The notes beneath the pieces are model-generated. The model made no database searches and was not told where the DNA came from. It saw only the letters and a program-made list of their open reading frames with translations. From the NCBI GenBank assembly GCA_002493905.1, contig DLAJ01000004.1:1-39051 (forward strand): a stretch of DNA of 39,051 bases, given 5' to 3'. Positions 7,211 through 16,300 of the stretch are shown here, piece after piece (position 1 is the first letter of the stretch; the number at the start of each line of letters is the position of its first letter). This DNA comes from Lachnospiraceae bacterium UBA7050. GTDB taxonomy: Bacteria; Bacillota; Clostridia; Lachnospirales; Lachnospiraceae. Both the position numbers and the translations under genes were made by a program.

Positions 7211-8446
7211 ATGAAGCATAAGATAAAGAAGTTTGGCAGAGCGGTCATAATTTTTCTGTTTTGTGTGTTCCTGCTGCCGCAGGGGGAGCTTGAAAGCCGG
7301 GCGAGCGGCAGCAGCGCACTGACGAACGATTATATAAAGGGAAAAGAGCAGGAGATTGAGCAGATTCAGCAGGAGCAGCGTGAGATTGAGCAGGGAATTA
7401 CCAATACCAAGGCGCTGTTGGAGCAGCTAAAGCAGCAGCAGCAGGACCTGTACCTATATGCACAGCAGGTTGATGCGACCATACTTCAGCTGGAGGAAAA
7501 GATTACGCTGCTCAATGAACAGATTGAGGTCAAGGAGCAGGAGATTGAGCGGACGAAACAGGAACTTGCCGAAGCGCAGGAAATCGAGCGTCAGCAGTAT
7601 GAGGCGATGAAAGTCCGTATCCGTTTTATGTATGAGGAGGGCGACGCCTATTATCTGGAGATGCTTTTTTCCTCAACGGGGTTTGCTGATATGCTTAACA
7701 AGGCGGATTATATTGAAGCAGTTTCAGCATATGACCGCAGGAAACTGGAAGAATATATCTTAAATGAACGGCTGATCGAAGTCTGCAAGCAGGAACTGGA
7801 GGCACAGGAGGCAGCCCTGCAGACACAGAAAGAAACGGTTCTTGCAGAGAAGGAGGCGCAGCAGGCCCTGCGCGAACAGGCGCAGCTTGAGCTTGCGAGC
7901 AGGCAGAATCAGATTGATGAGGAGAAAGCGACACTGGAACAGTGGAATGCGGAACTGGAAGCGCAGACGGCAACGATTGAGGCACTTGAGCAGCAGATCG
8001 CGGATGAGAAAAAAAGACTTCAGGCGTTGAATCAGCCGCAGCAGACCTACGACGGCGGCGCTTTTGCATGGCCCTGTCCAAGTTCCAAAAACGTGACTTC
8101 GCAGTTTGGCTGGCGTATGCATCCGGTGCTGCATTATAATCGTTTTCATAACGGCGTCGATATCGGGGCCAAGCACGGAGCACCGATTCTTGCCGCCTAT
8201 GACGGCAGGGTCGTTGCCGCGTCTTATACCAGCGCGATGGGTAATTATATCATGATCGATCATGGGGACGGGCTTTATACGATTTATATGCATGCGTCCC
8301 AGCTCTATGTTGCCGAGGGGACCTATGTTGTGCGCGGGGAGCAGATTGCAGCAGTTGGCTCGACCGGGATTTCAACAGGACCGCATCTGCATTTTTCGGT
8401 GCGGTTAAACGGGGAATATATGGACCCGCTTAATTATATTTCTTAA
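7211..8446 (+). CDS. Coiled-coil M23 (LytM) peptidoglycan endopeptidase
   Basis: A secreted murein hydrolase of 411 residues. After a signal peptide (about 1-30, MKHKIKKFGRAVIIFLFCVF) comes a long Gln/Glu-rich coiled coil (about 38-275), then a C-terminal M23 domain (about 290-411). The zinc ligands are present: His and Asp in FHNGVDIG (about 313-317) and the HLH motif near 391-393, so it should be catalytically active, unlike EnvC-type activators with degenerate domains. The placement after ftsEX and the coiled coil suggest that FtsEX controls it, as with PcsB or CwlO-type enzymes; this is inference. ATG 7211 is preferred because GGAAG lies seven bases upstream and the signal peptide then starts cleanly; an upstream GTG at 7175 is possible. 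Confidence 0.9.
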   Translation: MKHKIKKFGRAVIIFLFCVFLLPQGELESRASGSSALTNDYIKGKEQEIEQIQQEQREIEQGITNTKALLEQLKQQQQDLYLYAQQVDATILQLEEKITLLNEQIEVKEQEIERTKQELAEAQEIERQQYEAMKVRIRFMYEEGDAYYLEMLFSSTGFADMLNKADYIEAVSAYDRRKLEEYILNERLIEVCKQELEAQEAALQTQKETVLAEKEAQQALREQAQLELASRQNQIDEEKATLEQWNAELEAQTATIEALEQQIADEKKRLQALNQPQQTYDGGAFAWPCPSSKNVTSQFGWRMHPVLHYNRFHNGVDIGAKHGAPILAAYDGRVVAASYTSAMGNYIMIDHGDGLYTIYMHASQLYVAEGTYVVRGEQIAAVGSTGISTGPHLHFSVRLNGEYMDPLNYIS

Positions 8447-8556
8447 GGGAATGGTTCAGCCCTATCTTTGTTTGTAAGCAGAAACGGCAGTATCCATATT
8501 TAACGGAACTGCCGCATAAGATGATAAAGAGCGAAGCGCGTACGGCGGAAAGAAGA

Positions 8557-9852
8557 ATGATGATGGAAAATTATGATTATGAGATTCAGACAGAAACGGA
8601 ACAACAAAAGAAAGACGGGGAGAAGAGGGAGCGGCGCTATTATCTGACGGGGGTTCTGACGGGACTTTTACTTGCTGCGGCAGTTGCCGGAGTTGTTTTT
8701 TTAGTCCGCGATATAGTAAAAGGTAAAAATGAAAGTGCGCAGACACAGACACAGGAGAGCGCTTCCGTCATCAATGACGCGACAGTGCATAAGCTTGGCG
8801 TGCTGCAGGATGCGATTGAAAAATATTATTTGGAGGATGTGGATGCCGAAGCGCTTGAGGAGGGCATGTATGCCGGGCTGCTCAGTGCGCTGGATGACCC
8901 GTATTCCGTGTATTATACGGCGGAGGAGCTTCAGGATATCTATGAAAAGACGCGCGGCGTTTATTATGGGATCGGTGCTTATATCGGAATGGATGCGGCA
9001 ACAGGATATGCTGTGATCACAAAATTGATCGAGAATACGCCGGCATGGGACAGCGATTTAGAGCCGGGAGACCTGATCTATAAGGTGGAAGGCGAGGAGG
9101 TTTACGGCATGGATACCTCCGAGATTGTAGCAAGGATCAAGGGGGAAGAGGGAACGCCAGTCACGATGACGGTTGCGCGTCTAAACGGTGTCACTTATGA
9201 TTATATTGATGTCACGATTACCCGTGCCAAGATTAACAGTCCGACCGTTGAGTTTCGGATGCTTGAAAATGACATTGCTTATATAGAAATCACCGAGTTT
9301 GACGATATTACGCTTGACCAGTTCAACGAAGCGCTGGCGGAAGCGCGCGGAAGCGGAATGAAAGGACTGATCTTAGATCTGCGGGGCAATCCCGGAGGCA
9401 ATCTGATCACTGTTGTTGAGATTGCAAAAAAGATACTGCCGGAAGGCCTGATTGTATATACGGAGGACAAATACGGCGAACGCGAGGAATACCGCTGTGA
9501 TGGTGAAAATCCTTTGGGACTGCCTCTGGTGGTACTGATTGACAGAAACAGTGCGAGCGCATCCGAAATTCTGGCGGGCGCGATCAAGGATTACGGTGTC
9601 GGAACACTTGTCGGCACAACAACGTTTGGAAAGGGAATTGTGCAGAGAATCATGCAGCTGACGGACGGTTCTGCCGTCAAGCTGACAATCAGCAAATACT
9701 ATACGCCGAATGGTTACAACATTCACGGCATTGGCATTGCGCCGGATGTTGAGATACCGTATGACGCGGAACTTTTCCGCAATGAGGAACGGGATAACCA
9801 GCTGGAAGAGGCGGAGCGTATCATGAATGAAATGCTTGACGGGGCTCAGTAA
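8557..9852 (+). CDS. S41-family C-terminal processing peptidase (CtpA/CtpB-like)
   Basis: A membrane-anchored serine protease. Short cytoplasmic N-terminus, one TM segment (YLTGVLTGLLLAAAVAGVVF, about 29-48), then a helical region, a PDZ domain (about 125-215, containing LEPGDLIYKVEGEEV) and the tail-specific protease core. The Ser of NSASASEI (about 333) and the Lys of TFGKGIVQ (about 359) form the catalytic dyad. It degrades or processes extracytoplasmic proteins from their C-termini; in other bacteria such proteases control cell-wall hydrolases, which suits its place after the M23 enzyme. GGAAAGAAG lies just before a cluster of ATG codons at 8557, 8560 and 8563; an upstream ATG at 8521 gives 443 residues but has no clear ribosome binding site. 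Confidence 0.9.
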   Translation: MMMENYDYEIQTETEQQKKDGEKRERRYYLTGVLTGLLLAAAVAGVVFLVRDIVKGKNESAQTQTQESASVINDATVHKLGVLQDAIEKYYLEDVDAEALEEGMYAGLLSALDDPYSVYYTAEELQDIYEKTRGVYYGIGAYIGMDAATGYAVITKLIENTPAWDSDLEPGDLIYKVEGEEVYGMDTSEIVARIKGEEGTPVTMTVARLNGVTYDYIDVTITRAKINSPTVEFRMLENDIAYIEITEFDDITLDQFNEALAEARGSGMKGLILDLRGNPGGNLITVVEIAKKILPEGLIVYTEDKYGEREEYRCDGENPLGLPLVVLIDRNSASASEILAGAIKDYGVGTLVGTTTFGKGIVQRIMQLTDGSAVKLTISKYYTPNGYNIHGIGIAPDVEIPYDAELFRNEERDNQLEEAERIMNEMLDGAQ

Positions 9853-9941
9853 TGCGGCAAAGGGAAATAAAACACCATGCGCGGCGGAAATCCGTGGTAT
9901 TGGGGATAGCCGGGAAGAAGTGCTGAAGCATATAAAGGGGT

Positions 9942-11060
9942 ATGAACATGAGATATAATTACCTGATTGTGGGTGCGGGGCTGTTTGGCGCAGTGTTTGC
10001 GCACGAAATGAAACAGAAAGGAAAAACATGCCTTGTTATTGACAGGCGGAAACACATTGCCGGAAATATTTATACGGAGGAAGTGGAAGGAATTCAGGTA
10101 CACCGTTATGGCGCGCATATTTTCCATACTTCCGACAGGAACATATGGGAATATGTAAGCCGCTTTGCGGAGTTTAACCATTATGTGAATTCCCCGATTG
10201 CCGTATATGGGAAGGAACTGTACAATCTTCCGTTTAATATGAATACGTTCAGCAGGCTGTGGGGCATCCGGACGCCGGCGGAGGCGAAGGCGGTCATTGA
10301 CAGACAGATTGCAGAGGCGGGCATTGGTGAACCGCATAATCTGGAAGAGCAGGCAATCTCGCTTGTGGGGCGTGATGTTTATGAGAAGCTGATCAAAGGG
10401 TATACGGAGAAACAATGGGGGCGGGACTGCCGCGAGCTTCCGGCATTTATCATCAAACGCCTGCCGCTTCGCTTTACCTATGATAATAATTATTTTAATG
10501 ATCCGTATCAGGGCATTCCAAAAGGCGGATACACGGCGATTGTTCAAAAACTGCTGGACGGCATTCCGGTCAGAACCGGCGTTTCCTATCGCGGACTGCT
10601 TGCGCAGAACGGGGAAAATGGAGGCGGCGATTCTTTTGACAAGGTACTTTATACCGGTATGATTGATGAATATTTTGATTACTGTTACGGCGCGCTTGAA
10701 TACCGTTCCCTGCGGTTTGAGACGGAGCTGCTTCCGGACTGCAAAAATTATCAGGGAAATGCGGTCGTTAATTACACGGAGCGGAACGTGCCGTATACGC
10801 GAATCATTGAACATAAGCATTTTGAATTCGGCACGCAGCCTTCCACTGTGATTACACGGGAATATCCCTGTGAGTGGAAGAAGGGGGACGAGCCCTATTA
10901 TCCAATGAATGATGAAAAAAATAACGCGTTGTTTGCGCGTTATCGGGCGCTTGCAGATCAGCAGGATCATGTGCTGTTTGGCGGGCGGCTTGGTCAGTAC
11001 CGCTATTATGATATGGACAAGGTCATTGCGGAGGCGCTGCGCATGGCAGGGCAGGAGTGA
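9942..11060 (+). CDS. glf: UDP-galactopyranose mutase
   Basis: A cytoplasmic FAD enzyme interconverting UDP-galactopyranose and UDP-galactofuranose, the donor for galactofuranose-containing surface glycans. The N-terminal FAD-binding motif is LIVGAGLFGAVFAHE. Other Glf hallmarks are HIAGNIYTEE, YGAHIFHT, the conserved GYTEKQWG (about 146-153) and the C-terminal FGGRLGQYRYYDMDKVI. Length 372 matches the family. GGGG lies immediately before ATG 9942; ATG 9948 is equally plausible. No galactofuranosyltransferase is seen in the window. A 37-bp tandem repeat follows at once. Confidence 0.95.
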   Translation: MNMRYNYLIVGAGLFGAVFAHEMKQKGKTCLVIDRRKHIAGNIYTEEVEGIQVHRYGAHIFHTSDRNIWEYVSRFAEFNHYVNSPIAVYGKELYNLPFNMNTFSRLWGIRTPAEAKAVIDRQIAEAGIGEPHNLEEQAISLVGRDVYEKLIKGYTEKQWGRDCRELPAFIIKRLPLRFTYDNNYFNDPYQGIPKGGYTAIVQKLLDGIPVRTGVSYRGLLAQNGENGGGDSFDKVLYTGMIDEYFDYCYGALEYRSLRFETELLPDCKNYQGNAVVNYTERNVPYTRIIEHKHFEFGTQPSTVITREYPCEWKKGDEPYYPMNDEKNNALFARYRALADQQDHVLFGGRLGQYRYYDMDKVIAEALRMAGQE

Positions 11061-11061
11061 C

Positions 11062-11290
11062 GCCGGAGCAGAGTCTTGCGTATTGCGGCAAGAAGTGCTG
11101 CCGGAGCAGTGTTTTCGTATTGCGGCAAGAAGTGCTGCCGGAGCAGTGTTTTCGTATTGCGGCAAGAAGCGCTGCCGGGGCGGCGCTTTCTGTGCTGTGA
11201 CAGAAGTGGCGCCGGAGCAGATTTTACCGTGTTGTGATAGGTGTGCTGTCGGAGCAGTGCTTTCCGTGCTGCAGCAGGCGTGGCGGTGGA
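11062..11290 (+). repeat. 37-bp minisatellite downstream of glf
   Basis: A unit beginning GCCGGAGCAG recurs at 11062, 11100, 11137, 11174, 11211 and 11248 (spacing 38, then 37), with a decayed seventh from about 11285. Copies 1-3 are almost identical and later ones diverge. The unit contains the short palindrome CTGCCGGAGCAG. Because 37 is not a multiple of three, coding is unlikely. This fills the gap between glf and the next gene. Confidence 0.88.
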
Positions 11291-11367
11291 CAGAGTTTTG
11301 TATGTCCTACAAGGGTGGCAGCATGCTCAAGTGACAAAACTTGCATGATGGAAGTCAGGGAGTAAGT

Positions 11368-13068
11368 ATGGCAGATATATGGGAATTGTATGAAAAGACG
11401 CGGGGCGCCGTCCGGCAGGGAGCATTGATTGCGGAGCAGCTTCGGATGTGCAATCTTGACGCGGGTGTGCGGGAATACCGGGATTTCCTTCAATCCTTTC
11501 AGACAATTACCTCGGTTATTCTGGGTGATGACGGAACACTTGCCGCACAGGGGATTGGTGCATCGCCGGATTATGTTGTGGAGATCATGCGCGGACTGCT
11601 TGGCGCGCAGGAGCAGAAAGATTATGTGCTTCTGGCGGACCTTATGATGCTGCAGGTCCTGCCGTTTCTGCAGGAGCTCCTGGAACAGCTCCGCGCTGCG
11701 GAAGAAGAACCTCTTTTTTCGGATTATCTGGAACGAAATCTGACGGCGCTTTCCGGGAGCGATCCGGTGTTGTCTAAGCGCCTGAGCAGGCTGCATGAGG
11801 ATACGGGACAGGATTTTTTTGTGGAACCGACAATGTCCGGGTACCCAACCCTGCGCGTGATACAGGAGGGAGTAAGCTTTTATCTGCACTCGAATCAGGA
11901 CCCGCACGTCGAGGCACGTGCATGGGTGAGAGCGCTTCCTGACGAGCAGTCGAAGGGATATCATATACTGGGCAGCGGGCTGGGTTATCATGTGGCTGCA
12001 CTTTGTGAGGAGCTGAAAGAAAGTTATCCCGTGCATGTGTATGAACCGGATGCACGTCTGCTGTATCTTATGCTGCGTTACCTGGATTTGGAAAAATATC
12101 TGCGCGGGGGAATGCTCATTCTGCATGAGGATACGGGATTTCGTTCCTTGTCTGCGGCGGTTTCACAGCCGGAGCAGAAGCTTTGTATTCATTATCCATC
12201 CCTGCGCATGGTAAAGGATGACAGACTGCGACAGACCTTTGAGCAGTTCTTTTTGCAGGACAGCTCCTATCGCAATGCAAAGATTCTTTTGCAGGGTAAT
12301 TTTGATGCCAATATGGAGAGCATGCGCGCGGAGCCGCAGCGCTTTCTGACGCTGGATGCGCTTTGCGGGCAGTTCCGGGACAAAACGGTATATATCGTAG
12401 CGGCGGGGCCGTCGCTTGATCGTAATGTATCTCAGCTTGCAGCATGTGGAGGACGCCCGGACAGCTTGATCGTCGCCTGCGGTACGGTATTTCGCAAACT
12501 GCTTGCCGCGGGGATTCGTCCCGATTATGTAATGGTGACGGATGCAAACCCGCGCGTAGTTTTTCAGATTCACGGACAGGAAAACAGCGATGTGCCGATG
12601 CTGATGCTGTCCACTGCAAATCATGGCTTTGCAGTGCGGTACCGTGCGGCTCATTATATGCTCTTTCAGGAGGGATATCCGCGTGCGGAAGAGGAAGCCC
12701 GGCGGCTGGGCTGCATGTGTGTGCAGACGGGAGGTTCTGTCATGACGACGGCGCTTGACGCAGTGCTCCGTCTCGGAGCGCGGAGGCTCGTGTTTGTCGG
12801 ATTGGATTTGGCGTTTACGGATAATCTGGCGCATGCGTCGGGAACATCGAACCGTGTGGCAACGGATATCGGGGATTTGACGCCGGTGAAAGCGTGGAGC
12901 GGCGGAACGGTTTATGCTGATTCCAAGTTTATTCTTTACCGGACATGGATGGAGAGGCGGTTAAAAGAAAAAGACGCAGCGGAAGCTGAAGTGGTCAACG
13001 CAACGGAAGGCGGAAGCTATATAGAAGGGATGCGTCATATTCCGCTTGCTGAAGCGGCCGGAGGATGA
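11368..13068 (+). CDS. MAF/DUF115-family protein (motility-accessory-factor glycosyltransferase-like)
   Basis: A 566-residue protein. The central to C-terminal part (about residues 320-510) matches the DUF115 / MptE-like domain of motility accessory factors: KTVYIVAAGPSLDRNV, DYVMVTDANP and RRLVFVGLDLAFTDN. In Helicobacter, Campylobacter and Aeromonas, Maf proteins transfer nonulosonic acids (pseudaminic or legionaminic) to flagellin. The N-terminal third is helical and unassigned. The next gene encodes a cytidylyltransferase of the type that activates such sugars, which fits flagellin glycosylation; acceptor and sugar are inferred. ATG 11368 has GGGAG upstream; an earlier TTG at 11341 is not needed. 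Confidence 0.8.
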   Translation: MADIWELYEKTRGAVRQGALIAEQLRMCNLDAGVREYRDFLQSFQTITSVILGDDGTLAAQGIGASPDYVVEIMRGLLGAQEQKDYVLLADLMMLQVLPFLQELLEQLRAAEEEPLFSDYLERNLTALSGSDPVLSKRLSRLHEDTGQDFFVEPTMSGYPTLRVIQEGVSFYLHSNQDPHVEARAWVRALPDEQSKGYHILGSGLGYHVAALCEELKESYPVHVYEPDARLLYLMLRYLDLEKYLRGGMLILHEDTGFRSLSAAVSQPEQKLCIHYPSLRMVKDDRLRQTFEQFFLQDSSYRNAKILLQGNFDANMESMRAEPQRFLTLDALCGQFRDKTVYIVAAGPSLDRNVSQLAACGGRPDSLIVACGTVFRKLLAAGIRPDYVMVTDANPRVVFQIHGQENSDVPMLMLSTANHGFAVRYRAAHYMLFQEGYPRAEEEARRLGCMCVQTGGSVMTTALDAVLRLGARRLVFVGLDLAFTDNLAHASGTSNRVATDIGDLTPVKAWSGGTVYADSKFILYRTWMERRLKEKDAAEAEVVNATEGGSYIEGMRHIPLAEAAGG

Positions 13069-13140
13069 ATCTCATAAAAGAGGACAAAGCGGCATAGGAT
13101 AACAGAAATTATGATTTTAAGAAACAGGAGGGGGAAAAGC

Positions 13141-14154
13141 ATGTCTGAAAAGAAAATTCTGGCGCTGATTCCGGCACGCAGCGGCTCAAAGAGCGTGGTC
13201 GATAAAAATATCAAACCGATTGCGGGGAAGCCGATGATCGCCTATTCGATTGAACATGCAAAGCAGTCTCAATATATTAACCGCATTATTGTGAGTACGG
13301 ACAGCGAGGTTTACGCGAAAATTGCGCGCGAATACGGCGCGGAAACGCCGTTTTTAAGACCGGCGGAGTATGCGGCGGATACTTCACTTGATATTGAGGT
13401 GTTTGAACATGCGCTTTCATGGCTAAAAGAGCAGGAGAGCTATGAGCCGGATCTCATCGTGCAGCTTCGTCCGACCTATCCGATACGCCGTGTGTCTGAC
13501 ATTGATGCCATGATCGAAATGATGCTGGCGGATGAGGAGATCGACTGTGTCCGCACATTGGCGCCGGCGACGGAAGTGGCGCATAAAATGTGGTATATGG
13601 GAGAAAATGGCAGAATCCGTCCGATTCTGACTGATATCCCGGAGGCGTATAATATGGCGCGGCAGATGCTGCCGAAGATTTTGTATCAAAACGGAAATGT
13701 GGATGTCATCCGCGCAAAAGTCATTACAGAGCAGCATTCCATGTCTGGAAAGCATATCGTCGGTTATGAGATGAAGGATAATTTTGACATTGATACGACG
13801 GCGGAGTTTGAGAAGGCATCGCAGTATCTGACGATCCGCGCCGGAGGTCAGCGTTTTGTGTTTGACATCGACGGCGTGATCGCGTTGAAGAGAGAGGACC
13901 TTGACTATGCGAAGGCGGAACCAAATGAGCGTATGATACGGATCGTCAATCAGCTTTATGAATGGGGAAACGAGATCATCCTGTTTACGGCGAGAGGGTT
14001 TGTCTCGGGAATTGACTGGTATCCTGTCACCCAAAAACAGATGGCGGACTGGGGCGTTCATTATACGGAGCTTCGTATGGGAAAACCAAATGCGGATTTC
14101 TATGTGGATGACAAGATGATCGGCGTGGATACGCTGTACAATTTGTTTGGGTAA
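13141..14154 (+). CDS. Acylneuraminate cytidylyltransferase-like protein fused to a HAD-type domain
   Basis: A 337-residue two-domain enzyme. Residues about 1-225 are a CMP-sugar synthetase of the NeuA type (LALIPARSGSKSVVDKN; IVSTDSEVYAKIAREYGAE; LIVQLRPTYPIR), which activates a nonulosonic acid or related acid sugar with CTP. Residues about 238-337 are HAD-like: FDIDGVI near 241, LFTARG near 281 and YVDDK near 321. The HAD part lacks an obvious cap and is short, so it may be a phosphatase or only a structural remnant. ATG 13141 is chosen because AGGAGGGGG ends six bases upstream; ATG 13111 lies before that site. The next gene starts eight bases after the stop. Confidence 0.82.
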   Translation: MSEKKILALIPARSGSKSVVDKNIKPIAGKPMIAYSIEHAKQSQYINRIIVSTDSEVYAKIAREYGAETPFLRPAEYAADTSLDIEVFEHALSWLKEQESYEPDLIVQLRPTYPIRRVSDIDAMIEMMLADEEIDCVRTLAPATEVAHKMWYMGENGRIRPILTDIPEAYNMARQMLPKILYQNGNVDVIRAKVITEQHSMSGKHIVGYEMKDNFDIDTTAEFEKASQYLTIRAGGQRFVFDIDGVIALKREDLDYAKAEPNERMIRIVNQLYEWGNEIILFTARGFVSGIDWYPVTQKQMADWGVHYTELRMGKPNADFYVDDKMIGVDTLYNLFG

Positions 14155-14162
14155 ACTTTGTT

Positions 14163-16283
14163 ATGAACGAGATTTTGCTGCGGAGAAAAAATAAGATCAT
14201 ATTGGAGGCAGGCAGTGCTGCAAAGGGGGATGACTGCGCCATTGCCACAATCATGAAAAATGTGGAGGCGCTGGGCTATACGTTTTCACAGGCGCTTACG
14301 GAGCGGCTTCGGACATTGGACAGAAGCGGGCTTCAAAGCTTTTATAGGGAGCTTTTGCCGCTGCTCAAAAAATTTGCCGGTACGGATGTGGATTACCGCC
14401 CCATGTATCCGGGATTTCCGGAGTCGGTGATGGAGGAGGACTGGGCGCGGCTGTATCTGAACGCGATTGTTCATTACTGGTCGGGCGGTCTGCTGTATCC
14501 GTATGAGGAAAAGAATGAGAGACTGCCGCTGTTTGATACCACAAACGTCAAGGTGCTTGATCTGGGTGAGGAACAGGATATACAGGAGATATTTACGCAT
14601 CTATGTCAGTCAAAGACCGCGCTGTCCCAAACGGATAAGGACGATCTGATCTGGCTCTTTGAACATGGGAATCCAGTGCTTCCGGAGGAGATTCCGCACA
14701 AGGAAAATGCGGCGCTTATAGGAAAGCTGTACATGGAACACGCACCATGCATATCGGCGGACAGGCTGCGGCACTACTGTAAGACGGCAACGGATGTGCT
14801 GAGGCTGATTACCGCGATGTCTGACGGAGATGTCAGTCTTGCACAAAATACCAGATTCCGCAGCTTCAGGCGCAGGGAGAGAAGAATCCTGATGACCCTG
14901 CTTCAGGACTGCGGCGGGCTTGAGGAGGATATGCTGCGCTATAAGAATAGGTGGATACGGATCGGGGAAAGGCTGCATCCGTCGGAGTATGGCGGGGCAC
15001 AGTTCGGGAAAGTGGTCACGGCATTTTACAAGCTGCGCAACAACATCAGGATTGAGACCTTTGCGGGAAAGGTGGCAGAGGCGATGGAAGCGCGGGATGA
15101 CCGAACGGCGCTTATGCTGTTAAAGGAGAGACCCGGAGAGCTTGCAAGGAAGCTGGATCATCTGCTGAGAAATACAGAGAACAGGGTTCAGGTCATTGAG
15201 GCATTTCGGGAGACTGCTAACCGGGTTTCCACGCCGGTTCTGCTTCAGGTCAGGGAGCATTTTCTGTGCAGAAATGCCGGTCATGAGATCAGGGTCTTTT
15301 TTCCGAAAGGGAATGTGGCACGCTGCCACTACATAAAAAATACGCTGCCCGATATGGAAAAGGTATATTGTGACAGCATTGTGGAAATATGCGAGGACGC
15401 GCTCGTCGGACAATATGCTCAGAGGAAACCGCTCGGACGGGTGTATTTATCGGAGGAATATAAGCGCTATGTGGTTCCCTTCAGCCAGAGGAGTGCCAGT
15501 AAAGCGCTGAAGGCGGTGACAAGGGGATCAAGGCTGCCGTTTTCAGAACGCACAAAGGCAATACGCGCCTTTATCTGGTGGACGAATGTGGGAGAGGGAA
15601 AGGACAGAAACGCACCGGACAGGGTGGATATTGACCTGTCAGCGGTTCTCTTTGATGAAAACTGGCAGTATATCGAGCACGTGTCTTATACGCATCTGCG
15701 CTCGAATCTATACAGGGCATGCCACTCGGGGGATATTGTAAACGGCGGTCCGGCAAGCGGTGCCGGCGTCAGCGAGTTTTTGGATGTGGACATTGATTCT
15801 GTGGTGCAATATGGTGCCCGATATGTCGTATATCAGGTTTACAATTATACGAAGCAGAAATTTGCCGATCTGCCGAATGCAAAATTTGGATGGATGGGCA
15901 GAGAACATGTGAATTCGGGAGAAATTTATGAGCCGAAGACGGTGGAGCAGCGGATGGACTTGGCGGCGCAGAGTACGGTCTGCGTTCCGGTGATATTTGA
16001 CTGTGTGAAAAGAGAAATGATATGGTGTGATATGAATCTGACGTTAAACGGCTGCCGTGACCAATGCGGCGGCAATAACGTCGAAAGTAATCTGACTTCG
16101 GTGGCTGCCGTATGCTACAGTATGGTGCATATGGCAAAGCCGAACCTGTATGATCTGATTGATCTTCACATCCGTGCAAGGGGAAAGCGGGTGGAAGAGA
16201 AAGAGAATGCGGATATCGTGTTTGATACGGATTCCGGCGTGACACCGTTTGACATGGAGCTCATTATGGCAGAATATTTGTGA
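14163..16283 (+). CDS. Large TerD-domain-like protein
   Basis: A 706-residue, probably soluble protein with no signal or membrane segment. The C-terminal part (about 465-610) resembles the TerD fold: VDIDLSAVLFDENWQY, then HSGDIVNGG, FLDVDIDSV, and ARYVVYQVYNYT followed by NAKFGWM. These are the spaced acidic and hydrophobic strands of tellurium-resistance TerD proteins, which bind calcium. The long N-terminal part, with LKERPGELARKLDHLL near 320, recalls the MXAN_6230/SCO0854 group of TerD-linked proteins, but I see no RING-type cysteine cluster. Function is unknown. It starts eight bases after the cytidylyltransferase stop with a weak ribosome binding site, so coupling is likely. Assignment to TerD-like is moderate. 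Confidence 0.6.
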   Translation: MNEILLRRKNKIILEAGSAAKGDDCAIATIMKNVEALGYTFSQALTERLRTLDRSGLQSFYRELLPLLKKFAGTDVDYRPMYPGFPESVMEEDWARLYLNAIVHYWSGGLLYPYEEKNERLPLFDTTNVKVLDLGEEQDIQEIFTHLCQSKTALSQTDKDDLIWLFEHGNPVLPEEIPHKENAALIGKLYMEHAPCISADRLRHYCKTATDVLRLITAMSDGDVSLAQNTRFRSFRRRERRILMTLLQDCGGLEEDMLRYKNRWIRIGERLHPSEYGGAQFGKVVTAFYKLRNNIRIETFAGKVAEAMEARDDRTALMLLKERPGELARKLDHLLRNTENRVQVIEAFRETANRVSTPVLLQVREHFLCRNAGHEIRVFFPKGNVARCHYIKNTLPDMEKVYCDSIVEICEDALVGQYAQRKPLGRVYLSEEYKRYVVPFSQRSASKALKAVTRGSRLPFSERTKAIRAFIWWTNVGEGKDRNAPDRVDIDLSAVLFDENWQYIEHVSYTHLRSNLYRACHSGDIVNGGPASGAGVSEFLDVDIDSVVQYGARYVVYQVYNYTKQKFADLPNAKFGWMGREHVNSGEIYEPKTVEQRMDLAAQSTVCVPVIFDCVKREMIWCDMNLTLNGCRDQCGGNNVESNLTSVAAVCYSMVHMAKPNLYDLIDLHIRARGKRVEEKENADIVFDTDSGVTPFDMELIMAEYL

Positions 16284-16300
16284 TGGTTTTATTAGGCTAT

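Noticed and set aside
8485..8514. CGGCAGT/ACTGCCG inverted repeat before the S41 gene
   Set aside because: Seven-bp stem with a large loop and no T tract; too weak to call a terminator or operator.
11062..11290. CRISPR-like array
   Set aside because: The units are directly adjacent with no unique spacers and diverge gradually, so it is a minisatellite. No cas gene is present.
10909..11334. Plus-strand frame overlapping the glf end and the repeat array
   Set aside because: Out of frame with glf, Cys/Arg-rich product typical of a shadow frame, no ribosome binding site.
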